A stretch of DNA of 9,832 bases from an uncultured Polymorphobacter sp. (GTDB lineage: Bacteria; Pseudomonadota; Alphaproteobacteria; Sphingomonadales; Sphingomonadaceae): NCBI GenBank assembly GCA_937871645.1, contig CALMPZ010000509.1, positions 1 through 9,832 of the forward strand, written 5' to 3'. Shown here piece by piece: positions 1 to 5,356 of this stretch. Below the pieces are notes generated by a model. It saw nothing but the letters and a program-made list of their open reading frames with translations. It did not search any database and was not told the origin of the DNA. Each line of letters begins with the position of its first letter. Position 1 is the first letter of the stretch. The position numbers were made by a program, and so were the translations under genes.

Positions 1-401
1 AGCGGCGCAGCGGTAACCGGCGCAGGGGCTGCGGTAGCCGGCGCGACGTTTACAGGTGCCGGCGCGACCGGCGCCGGTGCCGCCACGCGCGGCGCACCGG
101 GGGCGTAGCTGGCGAGTTGGACGCCGTCGCGGAGAAACTGCCCGACCTTCGGCGGGCTCAGCGCCAGCACCGTATCGTTCCAGCGCTGCAATTCGGGCAG
201 GCGGGCGCGGGTGCGTACTTCGGACTGCAACATGCGAATGTCATGCGCGTCGGCCACGACCTGCGCGCGCAGCTTGTCCACCGCGGCGCGTTCGGACGAC
301 ACCTTGAGCGAGATCGTGTAGCATCCGAGCGCGGCCAGCATGGCGACCGAGATGAGTGCGCCATTGCCAATGAAGCGCGATCGACCAAATGAACTCGACA
401 T
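1..401 (-). CDS. ftsL: FtsL-like cell division protein (3' end outside window)
   Basis: Probable septal protein of the FtsL/FtsB/FtsQ type, a bitopic inner-membrane component of the divisome. The frame opens with ATG at 399-401, three bases after the rsmH stop, and has a strong GGAGG inside the rsmH 3' end about 9 nt upstream. The visible 133 residues start MSSSFGRSRF and contain one hydrophobic segment (about residues 11-30, ALISVAMLAALGCYTISLKV). A heptad-like, charged, probable coiled-coil stretch follows (about residues 33-75, including ERAAVDKLRAQVV). After that comes a low-complexity Ala/Pro/Val tail of repeated APAPV-like units that continues past the window edge. Size, topology and position directly behind rsmH fit FtsL. 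FtsL sequences are poorly conserved, so the name rests mainly on topology and synteny. Expected next gene (off window) is ftsI. Confidence 0.78.
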   Translation of the reverse strand, partial: MSSSFGRSRFIGNGALISVAMLAALGCYTISLKVSSERAAVDKLRAQVVADAHDIRMLQSEVRTRARLPELQRWNDTVLALSPPKVGQFLRDGVQLASYAPGAPRVAAPAPVAPAPVNVAPATAAPAPVTAAP

Positions 402-404
402 GGG

Positions 405-1340
405 TCAAATCCTCCAGGCTGGGGCTGCGGTACGCGTTGCCGCGCGCAGCGTGGCCGAGCGGGCGCGCGGGTTGCGCGCCGCTTCGGCTTCGGACGCACG
501 CACCGGCTTTTCCGGTGCGCAAAAGGTCGGGGCGGGGCCGGTGGTGCCGGCTTGCGGCAAATGGCGCGATCCGCCGGGCTCGTTGCCAGAACGGCTGCGC
601 AGGAATCCCTTCACGGCGCGGTCTTCGAGGCTGTGGAAGCTGACCACCGCCAAGCGGCCACCCGGGCGCAGCAGTCGTTCAGCGGCACGCAGCCCGGCAT
701 CGAGTTCGCCGAGTTCGTCGTTGACGTGAATGCGGATGGCCTGGAACGTCTTGGTCGCGGGGTCCTTGCCGCCGGGCTTGTAGCCGCAGACGCTGCGCAC
801 CAGTCGTGCGAGTTCGGACGTCCGCGTCAGCGGCCGGTCGGCGACGATGGCGCGGGCGATGCGGCGCGCCTTGGGCTCGTCACCGAGCTGGAAGATGACA
901 TCGGCGATCTCGGCTTCGTCGGCGGTGTTGAGGAAGTCGGCGGCGGTCGGGCCATCGCTGCTCATCCGCATATCGAGCGGGCCGTCGTTCATGAACGAAA
1001 AGCCGCGCTCGGCCTGATCGAGCTGCATCGACGACACACCGATATCGAGCGCCACGGCATCGACCTGCGTCACGCCGAGTGCTTCGAGCGACCTGTCCAT
1101 ATCGGCAAAGCGACCGTCGATCAGCGTCAGCCGGCCGGGAAATTCGGCGGCAAGCGCCGCGCCGCGCGCCAGTGCCTGCGGATCGCGGTCGATACCATAG
1201 GCCCGCGCACCCGCGGCAAGCGCGGCGCGCGTGTAGCCGCCGGCGCCGAAGGTGCCATCGACATAAACGTCGCCATTGGCCAGCGTCAGCGCTGCCAAGA
1301 CTTCGTCGAGCAGCACGGGGATATGCAGCGCGGCGGTCAT
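405..1340 (-). CDS. rsmH: 16S rRNA (cytosine(1402)-N(4))-methyltransferase RsmH
   Basis: SAM-dependent methyltransferase (older name MraW) that N4-methylates C1402 in the decoding centre of 16S rRNA. The 311 residues are close to the usual family length. Family signatures are clear: HIPVLLDEV at 6-13, the SAM-binding [10 protein letters not shown] at 27-36, an acidic strand end at D51, [14 protein letters not shown] at 113-126, [12 protein letters not shown] at 199-210 and [10 protein letters not shown] at 232-241. The C-terminal 60 residues are basic and Ala/Arg rich, as is common in GC-rich genomes. The ATG (1338-1340) overlaps the mraZ stop as ATGA, implying translational coupling, and the 3' end carries the ribosome binding site of the ftsL-like gene. 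This is the standard second gene of the dcw cluster. Nothing is missing from the catalytic core. Confidence 0.97.
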   Translation of the reverse strand: MTAALHIPVLLDEVLAALTLANGDVYVDGTFGAGGYTRAALAAGARAYGIDRDPQALARGAALAAEFPGRLTLIDGRFADMDRSLEALGVTQVDAVALDIGVSSMQLDQAERGFSFMNDGPLDMRMSSDGPTAADFLNTADEAEIADVIFQLGDEPKARRIARAIVADRPLTRTSELARLVRSVCGYKPGGKDPATKTFQAIRIHVNDELGELDAGLRAAERLLRPGGRLAVVSFHSLEDRAVKGFLRSRSGNEPGGSRHLPQAGTTGPAPTFCAPEKPVRASEAEAARNPRARSATLRAATRTAAPAWRI

Positions 1341-1801
1341 TTGCGCGCGTCGAGCAGTTGCTGGACGATACGTCCGGCGGGGCTGGTCGCGCCCTTGTGC
1401 TCGATCAGCCGCTGCGGGTGCCAGATTTCGAAATAGTCGCCGGCGGCGATGAAGAACGCCAGCTTGTCGATGCCGCTGGTGAACTTGAGCGACGGCGACA
1501 GGATGATGCGGCCGGTTTCGTCATACGGCAGGCTCTCGTTGAGACCGAAGGCATCGCGCGCGAAATCATCGCGTTCGTCCGAATAGTTGCCGGCAAAGCG
1601 CTCGTTGAGCTGCGCCTGCAGCCGCTCGAAGCGCAGCACGTCATAACCGACGAGGCACGGCGCGCGTTCGGCGGGGCCGACGATCAGTTGCTTTTCGCCC
1701 GAGCGCTTTTCATTGGTGTCGCGATAGCCCGACGGCACCGACAGCCGGTTCTTCGCGTCGACCGCGTTCAACGCATAGCCGTGGAAGAAAAACGCCGTCA
1801 C
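1337..1801 (-). CDS. mraZ: Transcriptional regulator / division cluster protein MraZ
   Basis: MraZ is a ring-forming DNA-binding protein with two AbrB-like swapped-hairpin domains; where studied it controls its own dcw operon. Both DxxxR-type motifs are visible: [12 protein letters not shown] near the N-terminus and [12 protein letters not shown] in the second domain. The ending [22 protein letters not shown] is characteristic of the family. The start is uncertain. I chose the GTG at 1799-1801 (154 aa), which begins [19 protein letters not shown] and already places the first motif slightly further in than in E. coli MraZ. An in-frame GTG at 1817-1819 would add six residues (MRAGQQ). Neither has an ideal Shine-Dalgarno: GGGCGGG lies 7 nt before the first, GGGGAAGG 14 nt before the second. 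The stop overlaps the rsmH ATG (ATGA). A repeat array likely to be its operator lies about 120 bp upstream. Confidence 0.93.
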   Translation of the reverse strand: MTAFFFHGYALNAVDAKNRLSVPSGYRDTNEKRSGEKQLIVGPAERAPCLVGYDVLRFERLQAQLNERFAGNYSDERDDFARDAFGLNESLPYDETGRIILSPSLKFTSGIDKLAFFIAAGDYFEIWHPQRLIEHKGATSPAGRIVQQLLDARK

Positions 1802-1923
1802 CTGTTGTCCCGCCCTCACCGTCAGGGCGCGAACCTTCCCCCGTTCGCGCCTAGTCTGTTGCGAGGCGCACTACCGGATCATGGGTGATACAGCCCCGCA
1901 TACACTGTGCAGAAGCGTTATCA

Positions 1924-1957
1924 TGGGATTTGATGGGTAACAATGGGAAAACGTGGG
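1924..1957. promoter_or_regulatory. Four TGGG repeats at 10-bp spacing, candidate MraZ operator
   Basis: On the plus strand TGGG occurs at 1924, 1934, 1944 and 1954, exactly one helical turn apart, each preceded by A or G. MraZ is known to bind TGGGN direct repeats separated by 5-nt spacers upstream of mraZ, which is this spacing. The array sits 120-155 bp upstream of the mraZ start and overlaps a weak possible minus-strand promoter (TTGTTA complementary to 1938-1943, TAACGC complementary to 1915-1920, 17-bp spacer). A further TGGG at 1882 is out of phase. The repeats read TGGG on the strand opposite to mraZ, so the transcribed orientation is CCCA. MraZ binding here is inferred from motif and position. 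Confidence 0.7.
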
Positions 1958-1974
1958 TCAGGGCTGCGTATTTG

Positions 1975-2062
1975 GCATAAATGGCGGATTTTCGGGCTTT
2001 GTGAAACGTGAAAATTTTATGTTCTGTTTTTGATCCTGTTAAGATTGCTTGTGGATAACTTT
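1975..2062. other. AT-rich island upstream of the dcw cluster
   Basis: This stretch is clearly richer in A and T than its GC-rich surroundings. It contains runs such as AAAATTTTATG (about 2011-2021) and CTGTTTTTGATCCTGTTAAG (2024-2043). It sits between the TGGG repeat array and the DnaA-box-like sites. No reading frame on either strand in 1820-2178 looks like a gene. The island may serve as a promoter UP region, or as an unwinding element next to the DnaA boxes; the sequence alone does not decide. Confidence 0.5.
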
Positions 2063-2070
2063 GTGGATGC
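2050..2070 (-). promoter_or_regulatory. DnaA boxes: one perfect (2050-2058), one degenerate (2062-2070)
   Basis: Positions 2050-2058 read TGTGGATAA on the plus strand, the exact reverse complement of the consensus DnaA box TTATCCACA. Positions 2062-2070 read TGTGGATGC, the same core with two mismatches at the outer end. The two sites share orientation and are offset by 12 bp, and they border the AT-rich island. They lie about 250 bp upstream of mraZ. They may tie dcw transcription to DnaA, or belong to a replication origin. No dnaA, hemE or other usual origin neighbour is in the window. Confidence 0.55.
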
Positions 2071-2178
2071 CGGCACTATAGCCGAAGCCGATATGCCGCC
2101 GACTCGCGCGCGACACAGCGAACCACGCCAGAGCGCGGCAAGACTGGGTATCGAAACGAAGGGCCGGCGCTGCGGTTG

Positions 2179-2394
2179 TCAGGTCTTGCTGGGACGACGC
2201 TCGGGAGGTGTCGCTGCAGTCTGCGTCGATTTGACGGCTTCGCCCGAACTTGGCGCGACGCCAAGAACGGCAAGGGTTTCGCCCTGACCCTGGGGCTGGA
2301 CTGTCTTCGCTGCCGGCTTCAGGCCCGCCGCAGCGATCATGACCAGCAGGAAAATTGCGGCAAGCCCGGTAAGGCCCACTCGAACGCGTTGCAT
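2179..2394 (-). CDS. Small single-pass membrane protein, function unknown
   Basis: A 71-residue protein I do not recognise. It begins MQRVRVGLTG with basic residues, followed by one hydrophobic segment at about residues 8-25 (LTGLAAIFLLVMIAAAGL). The remaining 45 or so residues are polar, rich in Ala, Pro, Thr and Gln, end in ERRPSKT and contain no cysteine. This suggests an N-in, C-out anchored protein or an uncleaved signal anchor with a disordered periplasmic tail. The start is supported by GGAG 9 nt upstream of the ATG at 2392-2394 and by a plausible promoter about 110 bp further up. It follows cysK by 170 bp on the same strand and precedes the dcw promoter region, but nothing links it functionally to either. 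Confidence 0.65.
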   Translation of the reverse strand: MQRVRVGLTGLAAIFLLVMIAAAGLKPAAKTVQPQGQGETLAVLGVAPSSGEAVKSTQTAATPPERRPSKT

Positions 2395-2472
2395 GCTACT
2401 CTACTCCGGCTTTTGGCCTGCCGCTGCGCGCACCGAACGCTTGTGCGTACGCAGTGACAATCGACGTGCATT

Positions 2473-2491
2473 GCCGGGCAAATTGCCCGGC
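2473..2491. repeat. Perfect GC-rich palindrome between cysK and the small membrane gene
   Basis: GCCGGGCAAATTGCCCGGC is a perfect dyad with 9-nt arms around one central A. As RNA it would fold as a 7-bp GC stem with an AAUUU-like loop. No T tract follows on either strand, so it is not a canonical intrinsic terminator. It may still end cysK transcription, stabilise the 3' end, or act in the leader of the small membrane gene, since it lies downstream of that gene's candidate promoter. Confidence 0.5.
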
Positions 2492-2508
2492 GCGACGCGC
2501 CTTGGATG

Positions 2509-2533
2509 AACCTATATAGGCACAGAATAGGTT
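2509..2533. repeat. Inverted repeat AACCTAT / ATAGGTT overlapping a promoter
   Basis: AACCTAT at 2509-2515 and ATAGGTT at 2527-2533 are perfect 7-nt inverted copies separated by 11 bp. The left arm also lies in the 10-bp palindrome CCTATATAGG (2511-2520). The element covers the -10 and spacer of the candidate minus-strand promoter at 2513-2541, so it could be an operator for a dimeric regulator. No regulator is identified. Confidence 0.4.
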
Positions 2534-2541
2534 AATGTCAG
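2513..2541 (-). promoter_or_regulatory. Candidate sigma70-type promoter of the small membrane gene
   Basis: On the minus strand, CTGACA (complement of 2536-2541) and TATATA (complement of 2513-2518) are separated by exactly 17 bp, close to the -35/-10 consensus. A start near 2506 would give a leader of about 110 nt before the ATG at 2394, containing the palindrome at 2473-2491. Prediction from sequence only. Confidence 0.42.
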
Positions 2542-2564
2542 GTTTATGACAAATCGGACGCGCT

Positions 2565-3569
2565 TCAAGCGCTGCGCAACCACGGTGGCGCGGGCAGGCC
2601 CTTGGCGGCACACCAGGCCGGATTGTAGATCGTCGAAAGGTAGCGCAGGCCCGAGTCGCAGAGGATGGTGACGATGGTTTTTCCGGGCCCCATCTCGCGC
2701 GCCAGCCGCACCGCGCCGGCGACGTTGATGCCCGATGACAGGCCCAGGCACAGCCCTTCATGTTGTTGCAAATCATGGACATAGCCCAGTGCCTCGGTGT
2801 CGGGCACGCGGAACTGGGTGTCGACTGTCAGCCCCTCGAGGTTGGCGGTGATGCGGCTCTGCCCAATGCCTTCGGAAACCGAATTGCCTTCGGCGCGCAG
2901 CTCGCCGTGCGCGAACCAATTGTACAGCGCCGCACCTTCGGGATCGGTCAGAGCGAGCACCAAATCGGGGTTGAATTCCTTAAGACCCATGCCGGTGCCG
3001 GTCAGCGTGCCGCCGGTACCGACGGCGCAGGTGAAGCCATCGATCCTGCCGTCGGTCTGTGCCCAGATTTCGGGCGCAGTCGTGCGCAGATGTGCGAGCC
3101 GGTTGGCGATATTGTCGAACTGGTTGGCCCAGATTGCGCCCGGGGTTTCTTCGGCAATGCGGCGCGACGTGTGCACGTAATGCGCGGCGTTGCTGTATGG
3201 GGCTGCGGGCACCAGAATGAGCTCGGCACCGAGGGCGCGCAGTGTCTGCTGCTTTTCCTGTGACTGGGTGTCGGGCATGACGATGATGGTCTTGTAGCCG
3301 CGCGCATTGGCGACGACGGTCAGCCCGATGCCGGTGTTGCCCGCCGTGCCCTCGACAATGGTGCCGCCGGGCAGCAGCGCGCCGCGGGCTTCGGCATCGG
3401 CGACGATGAATGCGGCCGCACGGTCCTTGACCGAGCCACCGGGGTTCATGAACTCGCACTTGCCGAGGATGGTGCAGCCGGTCGCCTCGCTGGGGCCACG
3501 CAGGCGCACCAGCGGGGTGTTGCCGATCAGCTCGAGGACGTCGCGGGCGGGTTGCTTGTGGCTATCCAT
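2565..3569 (-). CDS. cysK: Cysteine synthase (O-acetylserine sulfhydrylase), PLP-dependent
   Basis: Fold-type II PLP enzyme joining O-acetyl-L-serine and sulfide to make L-cysteine, the last step of assimilation. The 334 residues fit the family. Landmarks are IGNTPLVRL at 15-23, NPGGSVKDR at 42-50 with K48 the Schiff-base lysine, the substrate-binding loop GTAGNTGIG at 74-82, the phosphate-binding GTGGTLTG at 184-191, and CDSGLRYLSTIYN at 304-316. The segment NSVSEGIGQSRITANLEG is typical of a proteobacterial cysteine synthase A subgroup. A homologous role such as cystathionine beta-synthase-like activity is less likely, since no CBS domains are present. ATG at 3567-3569 is forced as the start: an in-frame TAA lies four codons upstream and no other start precedes the conserved region. 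GGAGG lies only 1 nt before this ATG, which is abnormally close. The gene is divergent from the lipoprotein gene. Confidence 0.93.
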   Translation of the reverse strand: MDSHKQPARDVLELIGNTPLVRLRGPSEATGCTILGKCEFMNPGGSVKDRAAAFIVADAEARGALLPGGTIVEGTAGNTGIGLTVVANARGYKTIIVMPDTQSQEKQQTLRALGAELILVPAAPYSNAAHYVHTSRRIAEETPGAIWANQFDNIANRLAHLRTTAPEIWAQTDGRIDGFTCAVGTGGTLTGTGMGLKEFNPDLVLALTDPEGAALYNWFAHGELRAEGNSVSEGIGQSRITANLEGLTVDTQFRVPDTEALGYVHDLQQHEGLCLGLSSGINVAGAVRLAREMGPGKTIVTILCDSGLRYLSTIYNPAWCAAKGLPAPPWLRSA

Positions 3570-3575
3570 GCCTCC
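3570..3575 (-). promoter_or_regulatory. Unusually close Shine-Dalgarno before cysK
   Basis: The minus strand reads GGAGG (complement of 3571-3575) followed by one base and then the cysK ATG. Normal spacing is about 5-9 nt, so this site can hardly work in the usual way. With the predicted transcription start at or near the ATG, the sequence may not even be in the mRNA. Confidence 0.4.
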
Positions 3576-3604
3576 GGCTTAGCGGCACGCACCTTGCGCT
3601 TCAA
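3576..3604 (-). promoter_or_regulatory. Candidate cysK promoter giving a leaderless mRNA
   Basis: On the minus strand TTGAAG (complement of 3599-3604) is followed after 17 bp by TAAGCC (complement of 3576-3581), in the context GCTAAGCC. That resembles the -10 form GCTANAWC described for the alphaproteobacterial housekeeping sigma factor. Seven bases past the -10 falls on 3569, the A of the cysK ATG. The -10 is weak against the E. coli consensus. Confidence 0.35.
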
Positions 3605-3611
3605 GTGCGCG

Positions 3612-3640
3612 TTGCCCGCACGGCGCCGGCTGTCTAGATT
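3612..3640 (+). promoter_or_regulatory. Candidate promoter of the lipoprotein gene, leaderless mRNA
   Basis: TTGCCC (3612-3617) and TAGATT (3635-3640, context TCTAGATT) are separated by 17 bp and fit both sigma70 and the alphaproteobacterial TTGaCgS/GCTANAWC pattern moderately well. The start expected seven bases downstream is 3647, the A of the ATG. No Shine-Dalgarno sequence is visible before that ATG, which agrees with leaderless translation. Confidence 0.45.
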
Positions 3641-3646
3641 GGCACC

Positions 3647-5215
3647 ATGGACCGGCTCCCGTCTCGCCCCGCGCTTCGTGTCATGCTCGCTGCCGCGCTG
3701 GTGGCGTGGCTTGCCGCGTGCAAGCCGGCGGGCGACGATGGCGGCGCGACGCTGCGGGTCGAAAGTGTCGGTGAAGGTGGCCGTGCCGAAACGCTGATGC
3801 GGCAGACCGCGCTCGACGTGACGAGCCAGGGGCTGGTGCAGTTCGATGCTGCCGGCCAGACGGTGCCGGGGCTGGCGACCAGCTGGCGCATCGCCGATGA
3901 CGGGCTCAGTGTCATCTTCCGGTTGCGCGCCGCCAAATGGAGCGACGGCCGCCCGGTGACCGCCGAGCAGGTCGTGCTGTCGTTCCGGCGGCTGCTGGCG
4001 CCGGCCGGCCGCAGCCCGCTCAAGCCGCTGTTCGGGCGCATCGTCAACGCCCCGCAAGTCGCTAGCGGCCGGCTGCCGCCCAGGGCGCTCGGCATCAGCG
4101 CGCCGGTCAGCAATGTCGTCGAGATCCGGCTGTCGGCGCCAACGCCCGAACTGTTGCAACTGCTGGCACTGCCCGATGCGACGGTGCGGCGCAGCGGCAG
4201 CGCCGCACCGGTCAACGGCGCGTTCCTTCCTGATACCGGCGACACCGCCGCGCCGGGGCAGCTGCGCTTCAAGCGCAACGCCGATTTCCACGGCGCCGAC
4301 AGCGTCAAGCTCGGCGCGCTCAACCTGACCGCGACGCCCGATCCGACGGCGGCGGTGGCACGTTTCACCCGCGCCGCCGCCGATGTCGTGGTCGGCGGCG
4401 GCATCGGCAGCCTTGGCGAAGTTCGGACGTTGACCAAGCCGGCGTCGTTGCATGTCGAGCCGGTGCGCGGCGTCTATGGCTATGTCGCCAACGTCCGCAG
4501 CGGGCCGCTCGCCGATGTCCGGGTCCGCACCGCGCTGGCGATGGCGATCGACCGCGAGGCGTTGGTGCGCCGACTGTTCACCACCGACGATGTGCCGCCG
4601 CTCGCCGGTCTGCTGCCCGATACGCTGGTCGCGGCGCCAGTGCAGCCGGGCTGGAGCCAATTGTCATTCGAGGAGCGGCTGGCCACGGCAAGCGCACTGC
4701 TCGCCGATGCCGGCTACGGGCCTGACCGGTCGCTCGTCCTGACGCTGCGGCTGCCCGCCGGCCGCGGCCATGCCATGGTCGCTGCCGCCGTCGCGGCGGA
4801 CTGGCTGGCGCTTGGTGTCGAGACAAAGCTGCTCGTCGAGCCCGAAGCCGCGCACGCCCGCGCCGTCGCCCGCAGCAATTTCGACGTCGCCGTGGTCGAG
4901 CGCGCCAGCCCGGTCGATACGCCCTGGGCGCTGCTGGCGCCGCTCGGCTGCGCCGCGCACATCGGCGGCTATTGCAACAAGGATGCCGATGCGCTGGTCG
5001 CTGCGGCACTCGCCGTGAACGATCCGGCCAAGCGTGCCGAGGCGCTCGTGCAGGCACAGTCGCTGATGCTGATCGACACGCCGATGATATCGCTGCTGGT
5101 GCCGGTGCGCTGGTCGCTGGTCAGCCCGCAGGTCAGTGGCTGGGTCGACAACCCCGGTGGGCACCATCCGCTGGCACGGCTGAACAAGACCCCGCGGCGG
5201 CGGCTGATCAACTGA
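3647..5215 (+). CDS. Orphan SBP family 5 (peptide/nickel-type) substrate-binding lipoprotein
   Basis: Predicted periplasmic solute-binding lipoprotein of the OppA/DppA/NikA superfamily (SBP_bac_5), 522 aa. The N-terminus has arginines at 3, 7 and 11, a hydrophobic core and the lipobox LAAC at 22-25, giving a lipidated C25. Family marks are LATSWRIADDGLSVIFRLR at about 76-94, WSDGRPVTAEQVVLSFRRLL at 98-117 and VRVRTALAMAIDREALVRRL at 291-310, which is the conserved hinge-side helix. The protein is shorter at the C-terminal lobe than E. coli OppA but seems complete. No permease or ATPase gene is adjacent, so the ligand and partner are unknown; it could feed a transporter encoded elsewhere. ATG 3647 is preferred over M13, which would remove the positively charged part of the signal peptide. 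Upstream there is no Shine-Dalgarno site. Confidence 0.88.
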   Translation: MDRLPSRPALRVMLAAALVAWLAACKPAGDDGGATLRVESVGEGGRAETLMRQTALDVTSQGLVQFDAAGQTVPGLATSWRIADDGLSVIFRLRAAKWSDGRPVTAEQVVLSFRRLLAPAGRSPLKPLFGRIVNAPQVASGRLPPRALGISAPVSNVVEIRLSAPTPELLQLLALPDATVRRSGSAAPVNGAFLPDTGDTAAPGQLRFKRNADFHGADSVKLGALNLTATPDPTAAVARFTRAAADVVVGGGIGSLGEVRTLTKPASLHVEPVRGVYGYVANVRSGPLADVRVRTALAMAIDREALVRRLFTTDDVPPLAGLLPDTLVAAPVQPGWSQLSFEERLATASALLADAGYGPDRSLVLTLRLPAGRGHAMVAAAVAADWLALGVETKLLVEPEAAHARAVARSNFDVAVVERASPVDTPWALLAPLGCAAHIGGYCNKDADALVAAALAVNDPAKRAEALVQAQSLMLIDTPMISLLVPVRWSLVSPQVSGWVDNPGGHHPLARLNKTPRRRLIN

Positions 5216-5224
5216 TAGCCCGGC

Positions 5225-5250
5225 TTCGCTGCCTGAAACGACACAGCGAA
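5225..5250. repeat. Short inverted repeat after the lipoprotein gene
   Basis: TTCGCTG (5225-5231) and CAGCGAA (5244-5250) are perfect 7-nt inverted copies separated by 12 nt, beginning 10 nt past the stop codon. Only TT follows, so it is a weak terminator candidate at best. Confidence 0.3.
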
Positions 5251-5283
5251 TTGACGGGCCGCTGGCAGGCTGCGATTGCAAGG

Positions 5284-5297
5284 TTGATTTGCATCAA
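5284..5297. promoter_or_regulatory. Perfect FNR/FixK-type box TTGAT-N4-ATCAA
   Basis: TTGATTTGCATCAA matches all ten fixed bases of the binding site of FNR, Anr, FixK and FnrL regulators (CRP/FNR superfamily). It is centred at 5290.5, 66 bp before the monooxygenase ATG. A possible -10 (TAGCAA, 5320-5325, context GCTAGCAA) would give a start at about 5332 and put the box at -41.5, the class II activation position. No credible -35 lies in between, as expected for an activated promoter. Binding is inferred, and the regulator gene is not in the window. Confidence 0.6.
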
Positions 5298-5356
5298 GGA
5301 TCGCCACGTTAGATGGCGCTAGCAACATTCTGAAATCCAGCTCTGGGGAGACTGTC

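Noticed and set aside
1..110. Repetitive GGCGC/CCGGCG-rich DNA at the left edge, possible tandem repeat element
   Set aside because: It is explained by the Ala/Pro-rich coding tail of the ftsL-like gene, not by a separate repeat.
552..1436. 294-codon plus-strand frame opposite rsmH and mraZ
   Set aside because: It is antisense to two firmly identified genes and the translation has no family features.
2560..2572. GCGCTT-C-AAGCGC palindrome at the cysK stop as a terminator
   Set aside because: A one-base centre cannot form a hairpin with this full stem and no T tract follows; probably coincidental with the stop region.
3527..4660. 377-codon open frame on the minus strand opposite the lipoprotein gene
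   Set aside because: Its product is Arg/Ala/Gly-rich without recognisable domains and lies antisense to a gene with a lipobox and family motifs. Long antisense frames are common in GC-rich coding DNA.
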